Positions 1 through 10,159 of a DNA stretch of 64,000 nucleotides are shown here, piece after piece. A program made the translations under genes and the position numbers. This DNA comes from Acholoe squamosa (lineage: Eukaryota > Annelida > Polychaeta > Phyllodocida > Polynoidae): positions 50,750,080 through 50,814,079 of the forward strand of contig OX439037.1 in NCBI GenBank assembly GCA_949317995.1. The letters run 5' to 3'. The notes beneath the pieces were generated by a model that was not told the DNA's origin, made no database searches, and worked only from the letters and a program-made list of their open reading frames with translations. Position 1 is the first letter of the stretch, and each line of letters begins with the position of its first letter.

Positions 1-32
1 GGAATATAGCCAATTCTAGGACTTCGAGCAGT

Positions 33-965
33 GTGAGATCCAATGGGGTTAGCCAGGAGCTACCTACCCCGACTGCTACTGGGGTTATATTTGACTCAAC
101 TGTTGACCAGACGATTCGGGATTTGGAGGACCGTACTAGCCATATTGAACAGCAGTTGGCAGATATCAAGTTCCTATTGGAGGGGCAGGCACTGAACCGA
201 GCAACTACTACAGCAGTGGGTGGTGAGTCGAAGATGGATCGTGCATGTGGCGATGTTTGTAAACATTCCTCTAGTGACGCCGTAACCAAGCAACGGGGAC
301 ATGGCCAACAAAGGTCACCAGACTACCGCGGGCTCCATAGCGACAGGAAAATGCGACGCCATCTTGGATCCACTTGGACGAGCCGGTCTTCGTCTTACCA
401 TAGTATTTCTTCAAGTTCCTCAACATCTATTGATTCAACCTCTTCTAGAAATGGTCATCGTCATGCACATAAAGCCAGAGGTATGTTCGACCAAAAGAAT
501 TTTCTTAAGAAGGGGGAGAAACTTGATAGTATTGAGAAATTATTGTTGGTTAATGTAAGGATGATGAAGCAGCTTATCGAGGAGGGGGAAGATGTGTTCG
601 CTGTGGTAAAGCATATAGAGGTGTTGGTGGAAAAATCTTCAACCAAAATATATACCCTCAAGGCCTTAGTGGCATACGATTCCTCTGTTAAAAATAGGGC
701 AAATTTTGATGGTGTAGAGTCATTCAGTGATGTAAGAAGTGAAGATATTTTGAGACACTTGTCCTACGATGGAATGATTCAGGCCCAGAAAGCAGGTGTA
801 GCCAAACCTAAAAGTTTCAAATCTAAACAATCCAGTCGCACTTGCTATGCTTTTAAGAGGGCCGAAGTGTGTAAGGAGGACCCATGTAGGTGTCGACATG
901 CCTGTGATGTTTGTGGCTTGTCTAACCATGTCAAGGATAGGTGCCAAAAGAATAAGAAGAATTAG
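33..965 (+). CDS. Gag-like ORF1 of DIRS element with CCCH and CCHC zinc motifs
   Basis: This is a 310-codon open frame starting MRSNGVSQEL. The N-terminal third has a possible coiled-coil stretch (residues about 25-50). A Ser/Arg-rich region (about 100-150, runs of Ser) and a helical middle part (about 150-250) follow. The C-terminus holds two adjacent zinc motifs: a CCCH-type C-x8-C-x5-C-x3-H, then a retroviral-type knuckle C-x2-C-x4-H-x4-C. It probably binds element RNA and forms particles, as Gag proteins do; that role is inferred. The start is simply the first Met in the frame; the true start could lie upstream of the window. The homologue near 46673-47077 keeps the CCCH motif but has lost one Cys of the knuckle. 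Confidence 0.7.
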   Translation: MRSNGVSQELPTPTATGVIFDSTVDQTIRDLEDRTSHIEQQLADIKFLLEGQALNRATTTAVGGESKMDRACGDVCKHSSSDAVTKQRGHGQQRSPDYRGLHSDRKMRRHLGSTWTSRSSSYHSISSSSSTSIDSTSSRNGHRHAHKARGMFDQKNFLKKGEKLDSIEKLLLVNVRMMKQLIEEGEDVFAVVKHIEVLVEKSSTKIYTLKALVAYDSSVKNRANFDGVESFSDVRSEDILRHLSYDGMIQAQKAGVAKPKSFKSKQSSRTCYAFKRAEVCKEDPCRCRHACDVCGLSNHVKDRCQKNKKN

Positions 966-989
966 GATTTTGTCCTTAGGCAGGGTCCT

Positions 990-1950
990 ATGTTAGAGAC
1001 TGATGTATTGGTGCCTGATTTTAATAGAGTACATATGGTAGATCCTCCTGAGCCCCCCATTCCCACCATTTCGGGTGATAATAATGTAAATGGTATTTAT
1101 GAGTCTTGTGTAGTTAACAAGAATCTTTTTATAACCTATAGTGGCCCAGTACAGGGCGAGGTTGTTTACAGTGGAGTGTGTTAATAGACCCAGCATCAGG
1201 GTTTATGATTGTTGTGTCAATGGTATTTGCAAATGTGAGCATTTTATCTATGGTCGAAAAGCTCAAATTTTACCTTGCAGACTTGCTAGTTTTCTGAGGC
1301 AGTCAGATATTATTAGTATTAACCAAATAGATTCAGATTTTCTATGGTGTGGTTTTACTGAGGGGTTCAATGTGTATGGTCCACATATAGGTTACCAGGG
1401 TTTCAAATGGGATTTTGGTGGTGGTGAAGAATTTTCTGAGAGCAATCGCTTAACCTTTGGTCTGAAGTGTGCCCTGTATATATTTAATAGATTATCTGAT
1501 TTTTTAACTGTTGTAGCTCAACTTTATGGTGTAGATAGGATAGTTAACTATTTAGATGATTTTATCATCATTGCTAAGACTGAAGAGGAGTGTTTGCGTA
1601 AGAGAAATGTTCTTATTGAATGTATGGAATATATGGGTTTCATTGTGTCAAAGGAAAAAGTAACTGAACCAAGCCAAATATGTGTCTTCTTAGGAATAAC
1701 CATCGACTCCACTAAAATGGAACTGTCTTTACCCCAGAAGAAGTTAGATAAAATGAATCTGGCTGTTTAGGCGAGAAGTTTGTATAAAAAAAAAATCCTA
1801 CAAAAAATTGGTGGATTAATGTCTTTCTGTTCACAAGTGGTACGAGGTGGTAGAACCTTTAGCAGAAGATTATTTTATCTCTGTGCCAGAGCCAGAAATA
1901 GGGGTGTTATTAGGCTAGATGAGGAAACCCAGAAGGACTTGATGTAGTGG
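990..1950 (+). pseudogene. DIRS-like reverse transcriptase, internally deleted and frameshifted
   Basis: The recognisable part spans about 1141-1770 and includes the palm motif YLDDF (motif C) preceded by a NRLTFGL block that corresponds to RT motif B. Downstream, a continuation in the next frame (about 1770-1945) resembles the thumb/connection of DIRS RTs. The motif A segment with the first catalytic Asp, expected upstream of the YQGFKW block, is absent: the sequence jumps from a GFNVYG stretch to HIGYQGFKW. This RT therefore could not be catalytic. Two stops near 1182 and one at 1768-1770 break the frame. Confidence 0.75.
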
Positions 1951-2466
1951 AAAGATTTTTGTGGAGTTCTCAATTGTAGGAATATCATTTTGAATGATAA
2001 TGAATGTACTCCTATGTATTCAGATTCTTCGATACAAGGTTTTGGGGCTTGGTTCGGTAAGGACTACCTTTATGGTACTTGGAATGATACAGACCCTATA
2101 CTAGATTATTGTGGTCATTTTACTCCTGCGCCTAAGTTAGATAATCTCAAGATTCACCACAGGAATATTAATGTATATGAACTCTATCCTGTCATGGTGG
2201 GTCTGAAGCGCTGGTTGAAGAAGTTTAGTAACACTAGAGTCCATTGTATTACTGACAACATGGAAGTCTTGGCTATGTTAAATACCTGTAGATCCAAGAA
2301 CAAATTGTCCATGAAATGGTTACGTGAGATTTTCTGGTTATGTTTCATTCATAATATTCAGGTATATTCTACATATATTAGATCAGAGGATAACATTTTA
2401 GCTGACTATTTGTCTAGGTTAAATTATAAAGGTGTCCCAAAAAAAATGCAAGAAAGTTTTGAGTGA
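1951..2466 (+). pseudogene. DIRS-like RNase H domain
   Basis: A 158-codon stretch from 1990 reads as an RNase H: the first catalytic Asp sits in YSDSS followed by GFGAWFG, the second acidic position is in YELYPVM, the third in ITDNME, and the C-terminal Asp in DNILADYLSR. Fused RNase H of this form follows the RT directly in DIRS-like elements. A stop at about 1945-1947 separates it from the RT. This is the best-preserved enzyme domain of the element. Confidence 0.75.
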
Positions 2467-2529
2467 ATATAACATGTGTTGTTATGATTGCAGACCTCAA
2501 TAAGTTGTAGAGGAGAAGAAGAAAATTCT

Positions 2530-3401
2530 TGTATAGGGGTGTAGCTGAGGCCACTCGTAAGACTCGAAGGCAGCAGTTTAGTAGGTACAAAAGATTTTGT
2601 AAAAAAATTTGATTTTACCCCTCTTCCTTGTTCTCCTTCTCAAGCTTCTTTATATTGTGTGTACCTGTCTGATTTTATGAAACCTATTTCAGTCAGGAAT
2701 CATTTGTCTGCTGTGTGGTATTACCAGAAATTAAAAGGTTATACAGATTATAGTGGTAGTTTTGTGGTAAAGAAAACACTTGATGGTATAGAGAGGTTGT
2801 GTAAGGGGTCTGGTAGTACAACCTACCCTCTTAGTCCTAATGATATGGTTCAAATTAAATCTAGACTTAATTTGGATTCTATGGAAGATGTGGTATTCTG
2901 GTCTGCCATACTGTTGTGTTACCGAGGTGTATTCAGGATAGGCCACATGGTACATTCACCTCATAATTTTTTAAAGAAGAACGTTAAGGTTTCTTCTGAT
3001 TGTATCGAGAGATTAAAGTTATTTCATCTAAGACTGACCAATTTGGCAAGGCCTCCTACGTTATGTATCTTAAAAGAGATGATAGGTCTGACTTGTGTCC
3101 GGCTAGATATATCAAGAAATGTGTAAAAGCCTGTAAGCATAACAGGTTTCTATTTTCCATCCATTCTAGACCGTTGCAGTATAACTATGTAAATACGAGG
3201 TTAAAAGCTATTGCTTTCCAATGTGGTTTGTCCAATGGGATTTCAACTCATTCTCTTAGGCATGGTGGTGCAACTTTATTGAAGAATGCAGGTCTAAGTG
3301 TTCAGGATATTATGAGGCGAGCCAATTAGAAGTCTAATGTTATTTATAAATACTTACATGAGTCTAAGGACAGCTTGCTGGCTTTAGATGTAATGATTTA
3401 A
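2530..3401 (+). pseudogene. DIRS-like tyrosine recombinase
   Basis: The core-binding part reads through 2659-2990, including the first catalytic Arg in CYRGVFRIGH. After a frameshift near 3000 the catalytic part continues (3000-3401) with the box II signature HSLRHGGATLL and the nucleophile Tyr in IYKYLH. The conserved Trp between them is a stop (TAG at 3327-3329). The enzyme would have integrated circular element cDNA without target duplication. The 3' stop of the frame is at 3399-3401. Confidence 0.8.
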
Positions 3402-4199
3402 AGTTGTAGTTATTTATTGTGGAATGTTTTACATTGTGTTTGCCGGTTGTTGGCATGTATAGGATTAATATTGACAAAGTCAGTTCTCACCAAACCCAAT
3501 GTCTTCTCTTTATTCCACTTATCATTATTATGTATTATAATGTCCATTATTAATTATTACCGGTACACTCGATCAACACATTAACTTATGGGACTATATA
3601 CTCCCAGGTATATATATATAATTAATGAGTGATACATTGGTACTACGTTACCCAGGGTGCATGGTTTTCTATGACGTCATAAATAACATTTCCTCCAGTA
3701 TATAAGCTCCAGCAGTTGAACTAAAGGTCAATTGGCTTGGTATGCTCGGACAGCACACACCACGCTGGGTGGTGCTGGAAATTCTTTACATGTTCATTTT
3801 CTTCAAAATATATTGAAATACACTGAAAAGAATTTAAAGGGAGAAATGGGGTTTCTTTCCAAGTTGAATATTTTCTTTATTAGATCTTTTCTCTAAAACG
3901 ATTATATAAAGATTTCTTCAAAATAAGAGAAAAACTACCCTGATCTCCTAGAAGGCTCCTTGAATCAGTGTGCCCCAAATCCCGTCACCATACCCAGGAG
4001 TCTGTACATAAAACGTGCAGTTACCATAGGATTCTTCATGCTCCAGCCTATACAGGACTCATCATCCACCTGGTGACACAAACTGACAGTTTCATAGACT
4101 TACATGCAGTCCACCACAACACAACTTCATTTAGAAACACTACAAATGTTTCAACCACACACTCTTCTATTTCACGTGATTGATTTTTCACACGAACGT

Positions 4200-4202
<3 letters not shown>
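3402..4202. other. 3' flank of DIRS element, no gene
   Basis: No convincing coding region. It probably includes the untranslated 3' end of the DIRS element. A promoter-like stretch near 3660-3720 holds a TGACGTCA site at 3672-3679 followed by a TATA-like GTATATAAG about 20 bases later, which may be a terminal repeat or an unrelated regulatory sequence. I could not define a terminal repeat by pairing it with another copy. Confidence 0.4.

Positions 4203-4260
<58 letters not shown>
4203..4260. repeat. (TA)n microsatellite
   Basis: About 29 uninterrupted AT dinucleotides, directly readable. Confidence 0.98.
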
Positions 4261-4262
<2 letters not shown>

Positions 4263-4288
4263 TGAGAGGTGGAGAAGTTGTCTGCTTA

Positions 4289-4506
4289 AGGTCGTATCCC
4301 ACATGGCGATTTAAGGCTCAAATATCTCTGCGATTTTGTCCTTTACGTTCTGGGGGCATTCCTGAGCCCCTAAATCGCAAGGATAGCTGCCTTTTTAGGC
4401 CTTAACTCAATCCTTGCGATATATAGGGCTCAGAAAGGCCCATATAATGCAAAGGACAAAATCACAGAGATGTTTGAGCCGAAAATCACCATGTGGGATT
4501 CGACCT
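4289..4506. mobile_element. Palindromic MITE, family M1
   Basis: The ends read AGGTCGTATCCCACATGGCG and its reverse complement CACCATGTGGGATTCGACCT (one or two mismatches). The two halves are inverted copies over about 90-100 bases, so the whole element can fold into one hairpin. It has no coding capacity. The same family recurs at 24874-25468, 25113-25354, 25763-26004 and 26007-26356. Confidence 0.85.
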
Positions 4507-5604
4507 TTCGGGGCAAGTAACAATCTGAACTTTGTATATCAATTGACATACCATACCCTTTACCATATTGAACCATCTTGCTTGAACATGTGGAAAAATA
4601 ATGAAAAACCAACATAAACATATATGGTGTGCCCCAAATTCGCCAGGGGGATAATAAAGTACAGTAGGGTACATAGAACACAAGGACATTGTTGAGTTTT
4701 ATTGTAAAATATCTGCGATATTCTGCCCTGGTTAATCATTATTTTCATCATTAGCACATGTACTATTAGTTCTCCAAGTAGCCTAATTGAGCCAAATGAG
4801 AGAGAGAAAAAAGAAAGAAGAACTTACATCGATTCTTCTGTATTTGTGATTTAAATAGTCTGGTTGCTTTGTTTGTGACGGCAAAAGTGGCTACTGGGTA
4901 GACACTAGACTTTTTTGGTTCGCACATACCAATAGCTGTCACCAGAAAATTATGTAAATACATGTAGATAGCTCTAATCGTATCGTCATTTCTCGGTGAC
5001 CAAACTTCTATTGTTCATCATTGCCCACGGTTCCGGAAAATTTTCATTTAAAAAGATGTACCTCCACATTGGGCTATTTAAGGCCGAGTCATTTATTTCC
5101 AGGTGGGGGGGGGCTTCTTAGATATGGGGGGGCATTTTGGAAAAGAGGTCCTTGATGGTGGGGAACAACCCCCCAATGAACCTTTGCACTTGGGGGGGGG
5201 GGTCTAAACTAAATATGGGCAATTTAGACAACACGTCATTCCATATGCATATCTGATTTTCTCCTTTTTTTGGGGGGAGGGGCATTTGGCAAACTCAGTT
5301 CACAGCGGGAGGGGAGGGGGGTTGCGATAACTTTAAGGCCTATTGGAGGGGGTGTCGCAAAAAAAGAATGGCCATTGGGAAAAATCCCCCTCAGCTGAAA
5401 ATAAATGACTCTGCCCTTAGGGGCGTGTTTTCCTGACATCTGAAGTGATTCTGTGTATATTTTCTCTGCATGTCGTTTATCTTTTCCTTTGGGGGGAAGG
5501 GGGCACTTTCCCCTGTGTCGTTAAGGTGACCACACATGTATTATATGATATTTCACTTACTTGTCTCACTCTTGTAAACTGAACTATTTAGCGTTTAATC
5601 AACA
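4507..5604. other. No gene; G-tract-rich segment
   Basis: No credible ORF. Between about 5101 and 5355 there are repeated runs of 6-11 G on the plus strand (for example 5102-5112, 5195-5204 and 5270-5280) which could form G-quadruplexes. The rest shows nothing I can classify. Confidence 0.6.
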
Positions 5605-5701
5605 TTATGATAGAGCACTTGTGGGTATATGGTTCAATATTCCACGACCACGAAGTGGGAGTGGAATATTGAACCATATACCCACAAGTGCTCTATCATA
5701 A
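5605..5701. repeat. Perfect 41-bp inverted repeat (hairpin)
   Basis: The arms 5605-5645 and 5661-5701 are exact reverse complements, separated by 15 bases. Weaker complementarity continues outward for another 20-25 bases. Such a structure is typical of foldback-type elements; the module that follows (from 5718) recurs after the second hairpin at 6497-6605. Confidence 0.95.
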
Positions 5702-6284
5702 CTTGATTAAGGCGTTTATCTAACATATTTCTCCATTTTGTATCAATTTCTTACCTTATAACCCCAGAATTAATCCATGAGAAGATATTTTGTAAGTGCA
5801 TGCGATCCGCTCAGTTTGCCAATCCACCGTAGCCATTGTTTTTACTCCACCCGTCATACCTTCGTCTTTCCAACGATTTTTCGGGTAGAATCCAAGCATG
5901 TCAAGTCCTGTACTTCTAGCACCGCCAAATATACAATCTCTAGTTGGTCTTCGCATACATTGATTTTCCATACCGATCCAACGCACACGGCCCGGTATAT
6001 GGCCATTTTGTCTTGGTGCCCGGATGTACCTGACCTACTTTCGGTCAACAAGTCGCTGAACACGACGGAATGGCAGTGTGCGTTGGATCGCTGTGGAAAA
6101 TCATTGGATTCTTATTTATTTCGAACAAAGTGGAGAAATTAGGCATGGCATGTTCATATAGGATATGTAAGGATGTTTCTCTGTTAATAACTCCACCTGG
6201 CACCATTGAAATCTATGCTAATGAGGTCTGTAAACATCAGGTACGTCGGACATTTTTTTCAAATCCTTGATGTACATTGCTTTG

Positions 6285-6372
6285 TATCACTGGTCGGCCT
6301 GGTATAGTGGACAGCGAGCTCGCCTCCTGCCACAGCGGCCGGGGATCGATTCCCCGTTGAATCCTGAATGAT
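6285..6372 (+). mobile_element. tRNA-derived SINE head
   Basis: A tRNA-like polymerase III promoter can be read: an A-box-like TGGTATAGTGGACAGCGAGC and a B-box-like GGGATCGATTCCC about 30 bases later. It has no CCA end and does not fold into a convincing full cloverleaf, so a SINE head or decayed tRNA is likelier than a functional tRNA gene. It lies within the inverted-repeat cluster. Confidence 0.5.
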
Positions 6373-6496
6373 TTTAACTGGAAACGTATGGAGGAGTTGA
6401 CTTTGTATACTCCAATTTATTAACATGTCCAGATTGAAACCAGCAGCTTCTTGAAGACGAAGAAAAGGTCTGAGAGTGTGTTATTAAGCTAATAGA

Positions 6497-6605
6497 TGAT
6501 GCATATCGGGGCCCTAGGGCTGTATATGCTGTATATACCTGAGCCGCGGAGCGGCGAGGGTATATACAGCATATACAAAAGCCCGTGGGGCCCCGATATG
6601 CATCA
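6497..6605. repeat. Long imperfect palindrome
   Basis: Arms 6497-6539 and 6559-6605 pair with two outer perfect blocks (TGATGCATATCGGGGCCC with its complement, and GTATATGCTGTATATACC with its complement) and a mismatched middle of about 7-10 bases. The loop is GC-rich. Position relative to the downstream module matches that of the 5605-5701 hairpin although the arm sequence differs. Confidence 0.92.
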
Positions 6606-7464
6606 CCTAATAGGTTTATACCACCATTTCCTCCATTTTGTATCAATTTCTTACCTGAAATCCAAAGAATATAGCCAGGCGAAGACATTTTGTAAGTGCA
6701 AGCGATACGGCCCGGGTCACCGCTCTGCGTGAAGCCATTGTTTTTGTTCCTTGCTGGGACAGGTACCGCCGTGTTTACAGTCATTTTTCGTATGGAATCC
6801 AACCATGACACGTTTTCAAATTAAAACATACATATCCTTAGACACTCTAGATGATCACTCCATGCTTGATATATCTGATATATTTAAAATAAATAAGAAT
6901 CCATTGATTTTCCAAACCGGTCCGAAATTTTCGCCGTGTTCCTCGTACGACGAGTGGATGACCTATATCTACATCCGGGCCACTGACACACTTTCGCCGG
7001 ACAAGGAGGCGGGTGGGAATGGCCTTGCGCGACTCGCTTACGATGGAAAAATCAATGGATTCTTATTTATTTTTAATATATCGGACATATCAAGCATGGA
7101 GTACTCATCTAGAATGTCTAAGGATATGTATGTTTTAATTTAAAAACTTGTCATGGTTGGATTCGATAAGAAAAGTGACTGTATACACAGCGGTACCTCT
7201 CCCGGCAAGGAACAAAAACAATGGCTTCGCGCAGAGCGGCCACGGGCTGTGACTCGCGTACGATGCCAAAATCAATGGATTCTTATTTATATCGAAGAAA
7301 ATGGAGAAAAGTAGCACGCATTCCTCGTCTATGGATCGAATACTTCTTGGGATTTTAATATTATAACATGACAAGCTTGGAATCAATACAAAAACTGAAT
7401 GGAAATGTACCACTAGGACCTCAGGTTAGAATTTATTTATTTTCGCATTGTGTTTCATCACCGT

Positions 7465-7560
7465 TCAGTGTGGCGCTATGGCTAAGGCCTTCGCCTACCA
7501 CCACTGCGGCCGGGGTTCAATCCTCATACGAGTTGGCACGATTTTTCACCATGGAAAATG
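7465..7560 (+). mobile_element. tRNA-derived SINE head
   Basis: The A-box-like TGGCGCTATGGCTAAGG and a perfect B box GGGTTCAATCC are spaced as in a tRNA. The sequence after the B box (to about 7560) resembles that after the B box at 6350-6372 only weakly. No tRNA 3' half-stem is evident, so this is called a SINE head and not a tRNA gene. Confidence 0.5.
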
Positions 7561-7796
7561 GCTAGATTAACTTTGTATAGCTGCCATAATTTCCAAAAAT
7601 ATTCTAAGTCCAACTTGACCCCGAAAAAGTATATACCAAAAATTTCAAAAATGCACAAGGGTGGTATATGCAGAATAATGCACGGCTAAACTGCATATAA
7701 ACCCACCGGAAGTCCCGAAATCGTGGTATAAGGCTGGAAAAGGAGCTCAGGTTATAAGCAAAAAAGCACTGTCCAGGCCCAAATAGTACAAATATA

Positions 7797-7858
7797 TTGA
7801 TGTGATTGAGGGACAAGGCGAGTAATTGGACTTGGGCCTTGTCAGTCTGAAACTGCCG
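7797..7858 (-). repeat. Terminal repeat B2 of YR element
   Basis: These 62 bases match 20350-20411 with a single visible difference (ATTGAG versus ATGGAG). The match stops sharply on both sides, which defines the repeat. It marks the 3' terminus of the YR element in its coding sense. Confidence 0.85.
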
Positions 7859-7877
7859 GCCTATTTATTTATACAAA

Positions 7878-8295
7878 TGTAGGGGTATGGTATTCACACT
7901 TTACGTTCATGTACCCGTGGGACTCAGACCTAGTTCTTCAGGTGTAGTGGGGGGATCCGGATGGCAGGTGGCAGCACCTGCCTCTGGGTTTGTATCCATT
8001 ACACCAGGGGGCCTACCACTCGTCCGCCACACGTCACGTGGCCGGTCTGAGTTTCGCAGGCTTTTCCCCTATATAAGGCTGGTTCTACCCCCATGTTCTC
8101 CAGTAGTGGTTTTACCCACTGCTCAACCAGGTCGTTACCCGAAAGGGTAACCGAATGCCCTAGTAGCATGTAGTCCTCTGAGGCTGTGATCGTATGTAAC
8201 ATAAGCTATGAAATAAAAGCTCGGTTGCCTACCCAGAAACTTTTTCTCTCTTCGTTATGATTACTTAATCTAACTTAATGAGACGAACCACTACA
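7878..8295 (+). repeat. 5' LTR of gypsy copy A
   Basis: It is 418 bp and begins and ends with the inverted repeat TGTAG/CTACA. A TATA box (TATATAA, 8070-8076) and a polyadenylation signal AATAAA (8211-8216) are present. It has two 28-bp segments missing from the 3' LTR. Confidence 0.95.
8070..8076 (+). promoter_or_regulatory. TATA box in 5' LTR
   Basis: TATATAA within the LTR, upstream of the AATAAA signal, as expected for the element's polymerase II promoter. The same motif is at 19972-19978 in the 3' LTR, and on the minus strand at about 31682-31688 in gypsy copy B. Confidence 0.6.
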
Positions 8296-8296
8296 C

Positions 8297-8310
8297 TGGT
8301 GCCGTGACCA
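8297..8310 (+). other. Primer-binding site, probably tRNA-His
   Basis: TGGTGCCGTGACCA lies one base after the 5' LTR. Its first 12 bases complement the 3' end of animal tRNA-His (acceptor stem starting GCCGTGA) plus CCA, as I recall that tRNA. The same site occurs at 44081-44094 and 61331-61344 (minus). Confidence 0.75.
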
Positions 8311-8338
8311 GTTGGTCTTCGGGTAAGCGCAGTCAGAA

Positions 8339-10121
8339 ATGACTGAGCTGAGCCCAGTTAGGGGAAATGGCCCAAATCATGAGCTAAATTCCCCGATGGA
8401 AGATGGTGAAATTAAGTCACCATCCCAAGGTACGGAGTGGAGAGATCCACAGGAACACTACCCTGATGGGTTAGCGGATGTAAGAAAGAACTTACACGAT
8501 GAACTGGAAGAATTTGGAGACTCCTTATTCATACCAGGAGGTACTTTGAAACCTGCACCTATGCACAGTATGGATGGAATCAATCCCAATCAGGAGCGAA
8601 TCCGTCTAATGGTAACGCCTGGAATTACATCCGGAGGAACAACCGGACGAACATCCGAGGATTCCAGTACAGCTGGAGGGCAATCAGGATGCGATCAAGG
8701 ATCCGGACCTTCAGGAGATAGTTCCAGAAGCAGACCCTCTGCCGGTAGGACTGGTTCCAATAATGGAAATCAGTCATATGGAACAGGAGGAAACACTAAT
8801 ACCAATAGTGGTTTCTTTAGTTTTGGTGGAAATACACAACCCACCAATAATCCAGGGCCAACTCCTCAAGCCGGCGGATACACCTTCTCGCAGGCGCCTC
8901 CATACGGAGCAGGGGGATCAGGGGGTGGAGGAGGACCACCACCTGGTGGCTTTGGAGGTACTTATGGTACGAATCCTCCAAGGAAAAAGAGACTCAGTCG
9001 CCGAGTATCTCTTTCTCCAGGGTTACAAGCACTGCATGATTCCAATGCAACGATTGCTAACTTAGGTGTTGATTGTTACAATCAAGGTCTGGACGATACG
9101 GAGATCATGGAATGGAGTAGGGGTTTAACCCTTACTCGATCCACGAATCCGGCTTGTAGAGTAGCTAAGATACCTACCCCCTTTAATGCCAAGAATCCTT
9201 GGAAAGAGGAGTATCAAGGCTGCGCGGATGTCTTTAACTGCAATGGATCGGGCAAAGCGGAAGCTCTCCCTTATCTAGTATGCTGGTTAAAGGAAGGCGA
9301 CGGGAAGGGAGCCGTGGAAAAATGGAGAGATTCCCAAATTGTAGGACTCTCAGCCCATATGAAATATGATGAACTCATAGAGATTGCTTCATATTTATAT
9401 GGGAATATAGTTGGAGAAGATCCTTGGCTGACGTTCACTAAAAGAACGCAGAAACCTAAGGAATCTGCCAAAGTGTTCGGCTTAGAATGTCAACGACTGT
9501 TGCACAAAGCCAGACCTCAATGGAGATTAGATGATGAATGCTTCCTAGACGAAATGTTTAAACAATTCATCGAAGGATTGCGGAATCAGGACAGTGGCCT
9601 GTGAAGCTTGGAAGAATGATGCCTCTTTGACAGATTTGTTCCAGTCCTTAGATCATTATGAACGTAAGGCCCGTATCTTTGCCGGGAAGGTACCTCAACG
9701 GATGTCAGCAATGATAATCCCGGATGGGATCCCCGAAACCGATTCATCCGAATCAGGGGAACCTGATGGAGATGAAAACATTGGGGCCGTTGGCCAAGGG
9801 AACCCCCGGTACAACCGGAACTGGGGAAAGAAGCCAGGTTACGTCAAGGAGAAAGTGACTACCTCCAAACCTCCTGTGACTCAACCCGATACCAAACCCA
9901 CCACCGGTCCGTCTTTATCAGAGGACCTGGTTAACAATTTGGTAAAAAAGATCACTGAAAATCTTAGAAGGCCTAAGCCTGATAGGAGTGTAGTGACGTG
10001 CTTCCGATGTCAGGAAACTGGACATTATGCTGCCGAGTGTGAGGCAGATAAGCCAGTTTATAGAAACGCTCGTTACCGGAACAATCCGAGTAAGGAGGAT
10101 TCAGTGAAGAAGGAAAACTGA
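8339..10121 (+). pseudogene. Gag of gypsy copy A, one frameshift
   Basis: The first frame (8339-9604, 421 codons, start MTELSPVRG) holds a polar N-terminus, a Gly/Pro/Asn-rich low-complexity stretch (about residues 95-215) and a capsid-like helical domain (about 225-415) that aligns with the same region of the other two gypsy copies, including KRTQKP and a GLR motif. Translation shifts frame near 9590-9600 and continues to 10121 with a basic tail and a CCHC knuckle CFRCQETGHYAAEC. The protein assembles particles and packages RNA. Compared with the minus-strand copies it lacks the long N-terminal coiled coil. The start is the first Met after the primer-binding site. Confidence 0.85.
10112..10118 (+). 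promoter_or_regulatory. Candidate gag-pol -1 recoding site
   Basis: GGAAAAC directly precedes the gag stop TGA. The pol frame is -1 to gag and open from 10094, upstream of its first Met at 10160. The heptamer plus stop is conserved in all three gypsy elements (also 41107-41113 and 58656-58662, minus). It is not a textbook X-XXY-YYZ site, because the P-site codon GAA would re-pair with GGA. Confidence 0.45.
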
Positions 10122-10159
10122 GTGGGGGTGTCCATGAAGGCAACCGGATTACCCCCCGA

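Larger units (their letters stand above)
1..3401 (+). mobile_element. DIRS-like tyrosine-recombinase retrotransposon, decayed, 5' end outside window
   Basis: Four coding blocks follow in the order Gag-like ORF1, reverse transcriptase, RNase H and tyrosine recombinase, all on the plus strand. A YR in place of an integrase, plus an RT with YLDD and an RNase H starting YSDSS, is the hallmark of the DIRS order. RT and RNase H carry frameshifts and stops, and the YR Trp position is a stop. The 5' terminal repeat is outside the window and I could not find the inverted terminal repeats or internal complementary region expected at the 3' side. A related ORF1 relic lies at 46234-47339. Confidence 0.85.
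5702..7420. repeat. Cluster of direct and inverted copies of one repeat module
   Basis: A module beginning near 5722 (CCATTTTGTATCAATTTCTT) recurs near 6630. Its inner part, with CCATTGTTTTTGTTCCTTGC near 6733, recurs inverted near 7205-7230. A second shared block, ATCAATGGATTCTTATTTAT, occurs near 7054 and 7270 on the plus strand, a variant near 6100, and inverted near 6890. No conserved ORF runs through the copies, so these are probably fragments of a non-autonomous foldback family inserted into each other. Confidence 0.7.

Noticed and set aside
4048-4302. Reading frame with Ile/Tyr repeats
   Set aside because: It is translation of the (TA)n microsatellite.
5101-5355. Functional G-quadruplex regulatory region
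   Set aside because: G-runs are real, but no gene or promoter is nearby and runs of this type are also prone to assembly error.
6285-6372. tRNA gene
   Set aside because: A- and B-box-like motifs are present, but a full cloverleaf with paired acceptor stem cannot be built. The same applies to 7465-7560 and 30752-30830.
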